A stretch of 64,000 nt of DNA. It comes from DASSSQ01 sp963839285 (GTDB lineage: Bacteria > Actinomycetota > Thermoleophilia > Gaiellales > Gaiellaceae). The notes under the pieces are model-generated. The model was not told the origin of the DNA and did not search any database. It worked only from the letters and a program-made list of their open reading frames with translations. Positions 1 to 7,491 of the stretch are shown here, in pieces; the first letter of the stretch is position 1; every line of letters begins with the position of its first letter. The stretch is from positions 16,121-80,120 of the forward strand of contig CAWIUN010000016.1 in the NCBI GenBank assembly GCA_963839285.1, in the 5' to 3' direction. Position numbers and translations under genes: made by a program.

Positions 1-306
1 ATCGAGATCGAGCTCGGCGACGAGGCGCACGGCGCGACGCGGCGGGCGCTGCTCCTGCTCGCCGCCGGCGGCGACCCGCAGCGGGGCCTCGACCTCGAGG
101 GCCGGGCGGTGACCGCGCTCGCCGAGGAGCTCGACGACCCGGCGCGCCGCGTCCGGGTCGCGGCGGGGCTCGTCCGCCTCGAGCAGCAGGCGCACGGGCT
201 CCCCGGCGTCCTGCAGGCGATCGGGACGCTGCGCCGGCGGCCCGACCTCGCCTGGCGCGCCTTCGCCGCCGGGGTGCTCGCCGACTCGCTCGCCGACGAC
301 GAGTGA
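1..306 (+). CDS. C-terminal part of an unidentified protein, cut by the window edge
   Basis: The frame is open from the first base to a TGA at 304-306, giving the last 101 residues of a protein whose start is outside the window. The visible part is rich in Ala, Leu and Arg and looks helical, with no motif I recognise. Its stop overlaps the GTG start of the next gene (GTGA), so the two are probably cotranscribed and translationally coupled. That places the unknown protein in one operon with a tRNA-editing enzyme and an F420-type oxidoreductase. No function is assigned. Confidence 0.6.
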   Translation: MEIELGDEAHGATRRALLLLAAGGDPQRGLDLEGRAVTALAEELDDPARRVRVAAGLVRLEQQAHGLPGVLQAIGTLRRRPDLAWRAFAAGVLADSLADDE

Positions 307-761
307 GCGCGACGCAGGCGACCCGGCTGCTCGACCGCGAGGGCGTCGAGTACCGCCTGCACGCCTACGAGCACGATCCGCGCCACGGAAGCTACGGGCT
401 CGAGGCGGTCGAGCAGCTCGGCCTCGACCCGGCGCGCGTCTTCAAGACGCTCGTCGTCGACGTCGACGGCGCGCTCACCTGCTGCGTCGTCCCGGTCGAG
501 CGGCAGCTCGACCTGCGCTCGCTCGGCAAGCGCGCGCGGCTCGCCGGCCGCCCCGAGGCCGAGCGCGCGACCGGCTACGTGGTCGGCGGGATCAGCCCGC
601 TCGGCCAGCGGCGGCGCCTGCCGACGGCGATCGACGCCTCCGCGCTCGAGCACGAGACGATCCACGTCAGCGCCGGCAGGCGCGGGCTCGAGCTCGAGCT
701 CGCTCCCGCCGACCTCGTCCGGCTCACCGACGCTAGGGTCGTGGCATGCGCGTCTGCCTGA
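303..761 (+). CDS. ybaK: YbaK/EbsC-type aminoacyl-tRNA deacylase (Cys-tRNA(Pro) editing)
   Basis: A 152-residue stand-alone editing domain of the usual family length. These cytosolic proteins hydrolyse cysteine mischarged on tRNA(Pro) by prolyl-tRNA synthetase. Visible support is the conserved lysine in RVFKTLVV (about residue 48), the likely catalytic or substrate-binding residue of the family, and the GGISPLG loop near residue 98 typical of YbaK proteins. The GTG start at 303 overlaps the previous stop, and the last 16 bases overlap the next start at 746. Overlap on both sides indicates a three-gene operon. Assignment to the YbaK fold is firm; the exact tRNA specificity (Cys/Pro against Ala/Pro) is inferred. 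Confidence 0.88.
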   Translation: MSATQATRLLDREGVEYRLHAYEHDPRHGSYGLEAVEQLGLDPARVFKTLVVDVDGALTCCVVPVERQLDLRSLGKRARLAGRPEAERATGYVVGGISPLGQRRRLPTAIDASALEHETIHVSAGRRGLELELAPADLVRLTDARVVACASA

Positions 762-1873
762 TGATCGAGGGCCAGGAGGGCGTCTCCTGGGAGCAGTGGC
801 TCGCGCTCGCCCGGGCCGCCGAGAGCGCCGGGCTCGAGGCGCTCTTCCGCTCCGACCACTACACCGGCTTCCACGGCGGCGCCGACGGCGCGCTCGACGC
901 CTGGGGCACCGTGACCGGGCTCGCCGCCGTCACCGACCGGATCCGGCTCGGGACGCTCGTCTCGCCCGCGACCTTCCGCCACCCGTCGGCGCTCGCGAAG
1001 CAGGTCGTGACCGCCGACCGGATCGCGCCGGGGCGGATCGAGCTCGGCCTCGGCGCCGGCTGGCACGAGCCGGAGCACGTCCAGCACGGCTTCCCCTTCC
1101 CGCCGCTCGGCGAGCGGCTCGCGCGCTTCGCGGAGCAGCTCGAGATCGTCCACCGCTCCTGGCTCGAGGACGGGTTCGACTTCGTCGGCGAGCACTACGA
1201 GCTCCGCGGCGCCCGGCCCCTGCCGAAGCCGCCCGCGAAGCCGAACCTGATCGTCGGCGGCTCGGCGAGGCGGGGCACCGTCGAGCCCGCGGCGCGCTTC
1301 GCCGACGAGTACAACACGATCTTCTGCGACCCGGAGACCTGCCGCGCGCGGCGGCGCCGGGTCGACGAGGCCGCCGAGCGCGCCGGCCGGGAGCCGCTCG
1401 TCTTCTCGCTGATGACCGGCTGCGTCGTCGGCGCCGACGAGGCGGACTTCCGGGAGCGCCGGCGCCGCTACGCGGAGCGGACGGGCCGCGAGGCCGAGGA
1501 GCGCTCCGAGCGGATGGTCGTCGGCACCGTCGAGCAGGCCTGCGAGCGGCTCCGCGAGTACGAGGCGGCCGGGGTGGAGCGCGTGATGCTGCAGCACCTC
1601 GTCCACGACGACCTCGAGACGGTCGCGCTGCTCGGCGAGATCGCCCGCGCGGCTCTTATACAGGTGCCTCGACGAGGAGGCGACATGCGAAACGGAGCCG
1701 GTCAGGGTGATCGCGCCCAGGCGGCGGCTCTCGCCGGATGGTCGAGCGAGGGCACCAGGCAGAGCCAGTGGGCGAGCTCGCCGGCTTGCGAAGCGGCGGA
1801 AGTGAAGATCGCGAGGCAGAGCACGAACGCGGTCAGGGTGTCGATGCCGCGGAAGGCGCAGGCGGGCGACTAG
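746..1873 (+). CDS. LLM-class (luciferase-like) F420-dependent oxidoreductase, 3' end abnormal
   Basis: Residues 1 to about 300 form a complete luciferase-like monooxygenase (TIM-barrel) domain of the F420-dependent class: an N-terminal GLEALFRSDHY, the RIRLGTLVSPATFRHP strand typical of F420 enzymes, GRIELGLGAGWHEPEH, and a C-terminal helix ending LGEIARAAL. These enzymes move hydride between coenzyme F420 (sometimes FMN) and small substrates; the substrate here is unknown. Family members end near position 1660. This ORF instead runs another 70 residues (IQVPRRGGDMRNG onward) through sequence of different composition to a TAG at 1871-1873, so the native stop seems lost. A TAGGGT box at 734-739, six bases before the ATG, suggests an additional leaderless promoter inside ybaK. 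Confidence 0.85.
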   Translation: MRVCLMIEGQEGVSWEQWLALARAAESAGLEALFRSDHYTGFHGGADGALDAWGTVTGLAAVTDRIRLGTLVSPATFRHPSALAKQVVTADRIAPGRIELGLGAGWHEPEHVQHGFPFPPLGERLARFAEQLEIVHRSWLEDGFDFVGEHYELRGARPLPKPPAKPNLIVGGSARRGTVEPAARFADEYNTIFCDPETCRARRRRVDEAAERAGREPLVFSLMTGCVVGADEADFRERRRRYAERTGREAEERSERMVVGTVEQACERLREYEAAGVERVMLQHLVHDDLETVALLGEIARAALIQVPRRGGDMRNGAGQGDRAQAAALAGWSSEGTRQSQWASSPACEAAEVKIARQSTNAVRVSMPRKAQAGD

Positions 1874-2140
1874 TAAGAGCCCACGCTCCCTCGAGCGCAA
1901 GAGGTGAGAGCCGCTCGTGGAGCGCCTGCTTGCGAGCGATCGAGGCCGTGGACGGCGGCGAGGTAGTGGAGGTAGGCGAGTAGGTAGCGGCCTCGTCGAA
2001 GCGCGGCGGGGCGAGCCAGCGGCGGTGCGTTACGTGCAGGCGCTGCCCGCGTAGACGCGGCCGTGAAGCAGCAGCAGTTTCGAGACGCGGTGCCGGGCAG
2101 CGCATCAGGTAGCCCCGTACCTGCTCGCGAGCGAGCGCGA
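1660..2140. other. Unassigned segment between two convergent genes that both lose their stops
   Basis: This stretch of about 480 bases is visibly less GC-rich than its flanks and has no convincing codon bias in any frame. The plus-strand oxidoreductase and the minus-strand secreted protein both read into it with tails unlike their families. On the plus strand a good ribosome-binding site (GAGGAGG) precedes an ATG at 1684, but that ATG is in frame with the oxidoreductase tail and gives no recognisable product. Likely an old insertion or decayed gene; nothing more can be said. Confidence 0.4.
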
Positions 2141-2493
2141 GATGAGCCCGCCGGGCGCAGCTCGAGCGTCAGCACGGCCCTCGAGCCGTCGGCGAGCCGC
2201 AGGGTGACGGTGCCCCGGAGCCGGCCGTGCGCGAGCCGGCCGCTCACCGTCCAGCGGAGCCCGCCGTTGCAGGGCACGTCGCGGCCGTGCCCGCTCAGCA
2301 CCCCGCGCCGGTAGGCGACCCGCAGCACCGTCGGCTCGGCGCAGCCGAGCGCCGGCGCGGAGAGCCGCAGCGCCGGGGCGCGCCCGGCGACGAGGCGCGC
2401 CGGCCCGCCCGTCCCCATCGCCGCGTTCCCCCAGCGCCCGCGCAGGGTCGGCGTCGTCGCCGCGCCGACGCTCCCGGCGAGCGCGCAGAGCAC
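1870..2493 (-). CDS. Probable secreted protein of unknown function; start and end uncertain
   Basis: The first part reads as an export signal (residues before and after GTG 2493 give LLRPSLVLCALAGSVGAA) followed by about 110 residues rich in short beta-type segments (LRWTVSGRLAHGRLRGTVTL, ADGSRAVLTLELRPAG) with two or three Cys. This resembles a small Ig-like or beta-sandwich exported protein, but I recognise no family. An ATG at 2519-2521 sits one base out of frame, so a single-base error may hide the true start. Beyond about 2150 the reading frame runs into the unassigned segment, and the last 80 residues are probably not native. The upstream 110 bases contain no clear ribosome-binding site. 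Confidence 0.45.
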   Translation of the reverse strand: MLCALAGSVGAATTPTLRGRWGNAAMGTGGPARLVAGRAPALRLSAPALGCAEPTVLRVAYRRGVLSGHGRDVPCNGGLRWTVSGRLAHGRLRGTVTLRLADGSRAVLTLELRPAGSSRARSRAGTGLPDALPGTASRNCCCFTAASTRAAPARNAPPLARPAALRRGRYLLAYLHYLAAVHGLDRSQAGAPRAALTSCARGSVGSY

Positions 2494-2609
2494 GAGCGAG
2501 GGCCGCAGCAGCCGTCCGCATCGTGCCGACCCTACAGCCCTCGTCGGCGCCTTCCCACGGAGGCTCGCCGCCCGCCGTCGGCTGCCGGCGCGCCTCTAGG
2601 ATCGGCAGC

Positions 2610-3080
2610 GTGGAGGGCGGGGAGGAGCTGCGGGCGCTGATGCGTCGGGTGCCTGCTCCCGTCTGCGTGCTGACGCTCGAGCTCGAGGGCAGGCGGCACG
2701 GGCTCACGGTCGGCTCGTTCGTGTCGCTCTCGCTCGCGCCGCCGCTCGTCGGCGTCTCGATCGCGCGGCAGGCGCAGCTGCACGAGCTGCTGCGCGAGGT
2801 GGACGCGTTCGCCGTCAACGTCCTCGCCGCCGGCCAGGACGGCGTCGCCCAGCACTTCGCCCGCGGCGTGCCGCCGATCGCGATGTGGAGCGGGATCGAG
2901 GTGCGGGCGGGGGAGGGGCCGCCGCTCCTCGCGGGCGCCGCCGGCTGGCTCTCGTGCCGCCGGCTCGAGTCGCTCGCGACCGGCGACCACACCTTCTTCG
3001 TCGCCGAGGTGCTGGCGCTCGAGCAGGGCGCGCCGGGCCCGGCGCTCGCCTACGTCGGCCAGCGGTACGTGAGCCTGTGA
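2610..3080 (+). CDS. Flavin reductase-like domain protein (FMN-binding split barrel)
   Basis: A 156-residue protein of the DIM6/NTAB flavin reductase-like family. The core signature is the strand VGSFVSLSLAPPLVGVSIAR (about residues 33-52), where the SLSLAPPL loop contacts FMN, then FAVNVLAAGQ and the C-terminal GDHTFFVAEVLALE strand. Such proteins bind FMN and reduce flavin with NAD(P)H or act as oxidases on small substrates. I chose GTG 2610 because a TAGGAT -10 box ends 7 bases upstream (2597-2602), the leaderless arrangement common in this window; the earlier ATG at 2523 would add residues unlike the family. It overlaps the following HAD gene by GTGA. Confidence 0.82.
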   Translation: MEGGEELRALMRRVPAPVCVLTLELEGRRHGLTVGSFVSLSLAPPLVGVSIARQAQLHELLREVDAFAVNVLAAGQDGVAQHFARGVPPIAMWSGIEVRAGEGPPLLAGAAGWLSCRRLESLATGDHTFFVAEVLALEQGAPGPALAYVGQRYVSL

Positions 3081-3736
3081 TCGACGCGGTCGTCTTCGAC
3101 CTGGACGGCGTCCTGATCGACAGCGAGCACGTCTGGGACGAGGTGCGCATGGAGCTCGCGCGCGAGCGCGGCGGCCGCTGGCACCCCGGCGCGCAGCGGG
3201 CGATGATGGGCATGAGCTCGCCCGAGTGGTCGCGCTACATGCACGAGACGATCGGCCTCGCCGAGTCGCCGGAGGAGATCAACCGGATCGTCGTCGCGCG
3301 GATGCTGGAGCGCTACGCGGAGGGGCCGCCGCTGCTGCCGGGCGCGGTCGAGGCCGTCGAGCGGCTCGCCGCCCGCTGGCCGCTCGCGATCGCGTCGTCC
3401 TCCAACCGCGAGCTGATCGAGGCGGTGCTCGCCTCGACGCCGCTCGGGCCCCTGTTCGAGCTGACCGTCTCGTCGGAGGAGGTGCCGCGCGGCAAGCCGG
3501 CCCCGGACGTCTACCTCGAGGCCGCGCGCCGGCTCGGGGTCGAGCCCGCCCGGAGCGCCGCGGTCGAGGACTCGCACAACGGGATCCTGGCGGCGAAGGC
3601 GGCCGGCATGCGCACGCTCGCGATCCCGAACCCTCGCTTCCCGCCGGCCGCGGAAGCGCTGGCCGCCGCCGACGCCGTGCTCGCCTCGCTGGACGAGCTG
3701 GCGCCGGCGGCGGTCGATCCGTCGGCCTTCGGTTAG
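3077..3736 (+). CDS. HAD-superfamily hydrolase, beta-phosphoglucomutase/sugar phosphatase type
   Basis: A 219-residue HAD protein with all four motifs: DLDGVLID at residues 8-15 (Asp8 nucleophile, Asp10 acid/base), IASSSN (motif II Ser), the GKPAPDVY lysine (motif III) and EDSHNGI (motif IV). The alpha-helical cap inserted after motif I marks subclass I, as in phosphoglycolate phosphatase and beta-phosphoglucomutase. The substrate is probably a small phosphorylated metabolite. GTG at 3077 overlaps the stop of the flavin protein, so the two are cotranscribed. The gene ends convergently with the lipoprotein gene, overlapping it by 4 bases. Confidence 0.88.
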   Translation: MIDAVVFDLDGVLIDSEHVWDEVRMELARERGGRWHPGAQRAMMGMSSPEWSRYMHETIGLAESPEEINRIVVARMLERYAEGPPLLPGAVEAVERLAARWPLAIASSSNRELIEAVLASTPLGPLFELTVSSEEVPRGKPAPDVYLEAARRLGVEPARSAAVEDSHNGILAAKAAGMRTLAIPNPRFPPAAEALAAADAVLASLDELAPAAVDPSAFG

Positions 3737-4635
3737 GAGCCCGAGGAGCCGTTCAGACCCGTGATCAGGGTCTGGATGTCGCGCAGGCTGCCGTTCACGA
3801 GCTGCTGCTTGGCCTGCTGGAAGCTGCCGTGCGCCGCCTCGCCGCGCGCGGCGTCGAGGGTCGACTCCCAGTCGTGGAGGAACCGGAGCACGGTCTGCTT
3901 GCGCTGCTGCATCGACGCAGGCACGTTCAGGTTCTGGACCTGCTGGTCGCGCTGGTTCAGGAACCGCTGCAGCTGGCTGACGCGCTTGACGAACGTCTGC
4001 TTGTCCGTCGTGCCGGCGATCGCGAGCAGGCGCGTCTGCAGGGTGCCCGCGATCGACGACGCCTGGTTGCGCAGCGCCTGGCCGCCGCCGGAGGCGCCGT
4101 TCTGCTGGATCGCGTCGATCGACCGGCGCACCTGGATCAGCGAGCTCATGTTCGTCAGGTCGTTCATCGCCTTGCCGAGGTCGCCGCTCTGCGCGTCGCC
4201 CTTCAGCGTCGTCACGTCGGCGGCGAGGCTCCGCAGGCCCGACGAGAGGTTCTCGCGCTGCTGCTGGAGCTCGGGGCTCTGCAGGCTCAGCCGGTCGAGC
4301 CGGTCGGAGGCCTTGAGCAGCTGCGAGCGGATCGACGTCGCGGCGGCGGCGAGGTCGCCCGTGGAGCTCGCGCTGCGCAGCTGGTCGAGCTGCCGGTTCA
4401 GCATCTGCTGGATCGAGCTCGCCTGCTGGCGAAGCTTCTGGCGGTCGACGTTGGCCTGGGCGCCGAGCACCCCGCCGGTCGACGTGGTCGCGGTCATGGT
4501 CGCGCCGGTCGTCCCCGTCGTGCCGGTCGCGTTCGTCTGCGTCCCGACGGCGCTGCCCGAGCCGCCGCCGCAGCCGGCGACCCCGATGGCGAGCGCACCG
4601 AGCCCGGAGGCGAGCAGAGTTCCTCGTCTGATCAT
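3733..4635 (-). CDS. Lipoprotein with helical (coiled-coil) body, unknown function
   Basis: A 300-residue protein beginning with a type II signal peptide: MIRR, a hydrophobic stretch, and a lipobox GVAGC with the lipid-carrying Cys at residue 22. A Gly/Thr-rich linker follows (about residues 24-55), then a long Gln/Leu/Ser-rich helical region with heptad-like spacing to the end. It is expected on the outer face of the cytoplasmic membrane. No enzymatic motif is seen. A strong ribosome-binding site (AAGGGAG) lies 8 bases before the ATG at 4633-4635 and overlaps an inverted repeat (4647-4676) that could block it. The C-terminal part reads as a chain of amphipathic helices and may be a scaffold or periplasmic adaptor. 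Confidence 0.75.
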   Translation of the reverse strand: MIRRGTLLASGLGALAIGVAGCGGGSGSAVGTQTNATGTTGTTGATMTATTSTGGVLGAQANVDRQKLRQQASSIQQMLNRQLDQLRSASSTGDLAAAATSIRSQLLKASDRLDRLSLQSPELQQQRENLSSGLRSLAADVTTLKGDAQSGDLGKAMNDLTNMSSLIQVRRSIDAIQQNGASGGGQALRNQASSIAGTLQTRLLAIAGTTDKQTFVKRVSQLQRFLNQRDQQVQNLNVPASMQQRKQTVLRFLHDWESTLDAARGEAAHGSFQQAKQQLVNGSLRDIQTLITGLNGSSGS

Positions 4636-4646
4636 GTCGCTGGCTC

Positions 4647-4676
4647 CCTTCGTTGCGTTCTCGGTTACAACGAAGG
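4647..4676 (-). promoter_or_regulatory. Inverted repeat overlapping the ribosome-binding site of the lipoprotein gene
   Basis: Perfect 9-base arms (CCTTCGTTG at 4647-4655 and CAACGAAGG at 4668-4676) are separated by 12 bases. In the lipoprotein mRNA the downstream arm contains the first half of the AAGGGAG ribosome-binding site, so the folded leader would partly hide it. It could equally be an operator. Confidence 0.45.
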
Positions 4677-4705
4677 ACGAGCGGAATGCGATGCGGTGCG
4701 GACCG

Positions 4706-5932
4706 TTACGAGACGCGGCCGAAGAGGACGCAGCCGTTGTGGCCGCCGAGCCCCATCGCGTTCGAGAGCGCCACGTCCAGGTCGGCCTCGCGCGCCTCGT
4801 TCGGGACGTAGTCGAGGTCGCAGGCGGGATCCGGCGTCTCGTAGTTGATCGTCGGCGGCAGCACGCCGTGCCGGAGCGCGAGCACGCACATCATCGCCTC
4901 GATCGCGCCGGCGGCCCCGAAGCAGTGCCCGGTCATCGACTTGGTCGAGGAGATCGCGAGCTCGTAGGCGTGGTCGCCGAAGACCTCCTTGATCGCCCTC
5001 GTCTCGGCCGCGTCGCCGAGGGGCGTCGAGGTGCCGTGCGCGTTGACGTACCCGACCCGCTTCGGGTCGACGCCCGTCCGCCGCAGGGCCCGCCGCATCA
5101 TCTCGGCGACGCCGGTCGCCTCGGGCTCCGGCTGGGCCATGTGGTGCGCGTCGTTCGAGGCGCCGTAGCCGAGCACCTCGGCGTAGATCTCGGCGCCGCG
5201 CGCCCGGGCCGCCTCCAGGTCCTCGAGCAGCAGGATCGCGGCGCCCTCGCCCATCACGAAGCCGGCGCGCGTGGCGTCGAAGGGCCGCGAGGCCCGCGGC
5301 GGGTGCTCGTCCTCGGCCGCGAGGCCGCGCATCGCGCAGAAGCCGGCCAGGATCAGCGGGTGGATGCAGGCCTCGGTGCCGCCGGCGAGGACGACGTCGG
5401 CGTCGCCGCGCTTGATCAGCTCGGCCGCCTCGCCGACGGCGTGCGAGCCGGTCGCGCAGGCGGAGACGACGGCGTAGTTGGGGCCGCGGATCCCGAGCGA
5501 GATCGCGAGCTGGCCCGAGGCCGAGTCGACGAGCACGTTCGGCAGGAAGAAGGGGGAGACGCGGTCGGCGCCGCGCTCGCGCAGCACGTCGGCCTGCTCG
5601 AGGATGCCGATGACGCCCCCGATCGCCGAGCCGAAGACGATGCCGCTGCGGTCGCGGTCGAGCTCGATGCCGGCGTCCGCCACCGCCTCCCGGGCCGCGG
5701 ACAGCGCCAGCAGGACGTTGCGCTCGAGCCGCCGGATCTCCTTCGGCGGCGCCAGCCCGGCAGGGTCGAAGTCCTTCACCTCGGCCGCGATGCGGACGGG
5801 GAAGCCGCTCGCGTCGAACGCGCGGATGAAGTCGATGCCGCTGCGGCCGGCGAGGGCCGACTCCCAGCTCGCGCGAGCGTCGTTGCCGATCGGGGTCACC
5901 GCCCCGAGCCCGGTGACCGCGACCCGTCTCAT
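4706..5932 (-). CDS. fabF: Beta-ketoacyl-ACP synthase II (fatty acid elongation)
   Basis: A 408-residue thiolase-fold condensing enzyme of full family length. The Cys-His-His triad is intact: Cys159 in SACATGSH, His299 in NAHGTSTPLGD and His336 in KSMTGHCFGAAGA. It condenses malonyl-ACP with acyl-ACP in the cytosolic type II fatty-acid synthase. The C-terminal NAMGLGGHNGCVLF signature is typical of FabF. No other fab gene is adjacent, so it is an orphan copy or a distant part of the pathway. The ATG is preceded by a TAGGCT -10 box (complement of 5939-5944) with a 6-base gap and no ribosome-binding site, implying a leaderless transcript. Confidence 0.94.
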   Translation of the reverse strand: MRRVAVTGLGAVTPIGNDARASWESALAGRSGIDFIRAFDASGFPVRIAAEVKDFDPAGLAPPKEIRRLERNVLLALSAAREAVADAGIELDRDRSGIVFGSAIGGVIGILEQADVLRERGADRVSPFFLPNVLVDSASGQLAISLGIRGPNYAVVSACATGSHAVGEAAELIKRGDADVVLAGGTEACIHPLILAGFCAMRGLAAEDEHPPRASRPFDATRAGFVMGEGAAILLLEDLEAARARGAEIYAEVLGYGASNDAHHMAQPEPEATGVAEMMRRALRRTGVDPKRVGYVNAHGTSTPLGDAAETRAIKEVFGDHAYELAISSTKSMTGHCFGAAGAIEAMMCVLALRHGVLPPTINYETPDPACDLDYVPNEAREADLDVALSNAMGLGGHNGCVLFGRVS

Positions 5933-6053
5933 CCCGGAAGCCTAGCCGCGGTTTATCCGTTGCCTCCGGCGTAAATACATCGCAATGCGAAGTGCCTGGC
6001 CCCCGCCTTCGGAACGACCGCCGCCACTCCGATCGAGGGAGGTACCGAAACCG

Positions 6054-6368
6054 ATGGCTCAGACCGTCGCCCGCAGGCCCCGCACCGAGACGACCAGGCC
6101 CGGCCTCGTCTTCTTCTACTCCCGGCTCTCCGGCCGCTGCCGCCGCGTCGACGGCTTCCTGGCGCAGGTGCTGCAGCGGCGGCGCAACCACGGCACGTTC
6201 CGGCTCTATCGCGTCGCCCACGAGGAGCGTCCGGACCTCGTCGAGCGCTTCGGCGTCTCGACGCTCCCGACGTTGCTCGTGGTCGAGTCGAAGGCCGTGC
6301 GCGGGCGGCTGGTCGCGCCGGGGACGTGCCGGGAGATCGAGGAGTTCCTCGGGCCCTGGCTGCAGTGA
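6054..6368 (+). CDS. Thioredoxin-fold protein lacking the CxxC pair
   Basis: A 104-residue protein with a thioredoxin-like pattern: beta strand LVFFYS, an active-site-like turn SGRC, a helix, and the cis-proline loop VSTLPTLLVVE around residue 76. The redox motif is reduced to a single Cys (SxxxC-like), so it is unlikely to be a dithiol reductase; it may be a monothiol or non-catalytic binder. ATG 6054 was chosen over the upstream ATG 5985 because a strong GAGGGAGG site lies 11 bases before it. It is divergent from fabF and followed 78 bases later by the ligase gene. Confidence 0.68.
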   Translation: MAQTVARRPRTETTRPGLVFFYSRLSGRCRRVDGFLAQVLQRRRNHGTFRLYRVAHEERPDLVERFGVSTLPTLLVVESKAVRGRLVAPGTCREIEEFLGPWLQ

Positions 6369-6446
6369 GCGGCCGCGGCGCGGCGAAGCGGCAGCCTCGC
6401 CCGCCCGCGCTGCGCCGACCCCGCCCGTCGGCTAGCGTGCGGCCCG

Positions 6447-7488
6447 ATGCCGCGCCGCCGGAACGAGCCCGCCGAGCGCCCGCCGGAGCTCGGCGCCGCC
6501 GTGCCCTTCCCGCCGATGGAGGCCGAGCTCGTCGCCGAGCTGCCGACGGGCGGGGGCTGGCAGTACGAGCCGAAGTGGGACGGCTTCCGCGGGCTGCTCG
6601 AGTCGGACGGCGGCGAGCTCGCGCTCTGGAGCCGGAACGGGCGGCCGCTCCTGCGCTACTTCCCGGAGCTGCGCCCGCTCGGCGAGCTGCTGCCGCCGCA
6701 CTCGGCGCTCGACGCGGAGATCGTGATCGCCCGCGACGGCAGGCTCGAGTTCGACCTGATGCAGATGCGGCTCCATCCCGCCGAGAGCCGGATCCGCAGG
6801 CTCGCGGGCGAGATCCCCGCCGAGCTCGTCGTCTTCGACTGCCTGCTCTGGGCCGGCGAGCCCGTGCACGAGCTGCCGCTCGAGGAGCGGCGGGCGCGCG
6901 TCGAGCGGCTCGAGGGCTTCCGGATCTCGCCGGCGAGCCGCGACGAGGCGCAGGGGCGCGCGTGGCTCGACCGGCTCGACGCGGCCGGGCTCGACGGCGT
7001 CGTCGCGAAGCGGCTCGGCCTCCCGTACCTGCCCGGCTCGCGCGAGGGCGTCGTCAAGGTGAAGGAGCGCCGGACCGCGGACTGCGTCGTCGTCGGCGTC
7101 CGCTGGAAGCAGCAGTCCGACGACGCTGGCGACGCTGCTGCTCGGCCTCCACCGCGACGACGGCGGCCTCGACTACGTCGGCTCGGCCGCGGTCGGCGCG
7201 CGCCGCCACGCCGAGATCCTCGAGGCGGTCGCGCCGCTGCTCGAGGGCGCGCCCGACCGCGGCTTCTCGGAGCCGAACCGCTGGGGCGGGGGCGAGCTGG
7301 CGGAGTCGGCGCTGCGGCCGGAGCTCGTCGCCGAGGTCGAGTTCGACAAGGTCCAGGGCGCCCGCTTCCGGCACGGCGCGAAGTTCCTCCGCTTCCGCCC
7401 GGACAAGGACGCCGCGCAGTGCACCTGGCGGGAGGTCCGGCCGCCGCGGCGGCCGGACGACCCCACCTTCGAGAGCCTGCTCGCGTAG
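6447..7488 (+). CDS. ATP-dependent DNA ligase (LigC/LigD ligase-domain type), frameshifted
   Basis: An ATP-dependent ligase of about 345 residues once one frameshift is bridged. Motif I is YEPKWDGFR with the AMP-accepting Lys43; motif III/IIIa VVFDCLLW, motif IV DGVVAKR and motif V VKVKERRTADCVVVG follow. The C-terminal OB-fold resumes in the next frame as TLATLLLGLHRDDGGLDYVG and ends SLLA at 7488. The frame changes by +1 near 7110-7122. The protein matches stand-alone ligases of bacterial non-homologous end joining. A LigD-type polymerase gene lies 1.3 kb downstream on the other strand, but no Ku gene is in the window. A TAGCGT box (6433-6438) ends 8 bases before the ATG (leaderless type). 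Confidence 0.82.
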
Positions 7489-7491
7489 CCG

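Noticed and set aside
1649..1668. CTCTTATACA resembling part of a Tn5 mosaic end or sequencing adapter
   Set aside because: Only 10 consecutive bases match; the flanking bases differ on both sides, so it is most likely coincidence. It could be rechecked if the insert-like segment proves to be an assembly artefact.
575..1900. Long minus-strand open frame of 441 codons opposite the F420-type oxidoreductase
   Set aside because: High GC leaves antisense frames open. The peptide is Arg/Ala/Leu-rich with no domain, while the plus strand has a complete conserved protein. The same applies to other long antisense frames, for example 31013-33391 and 34899-38282.
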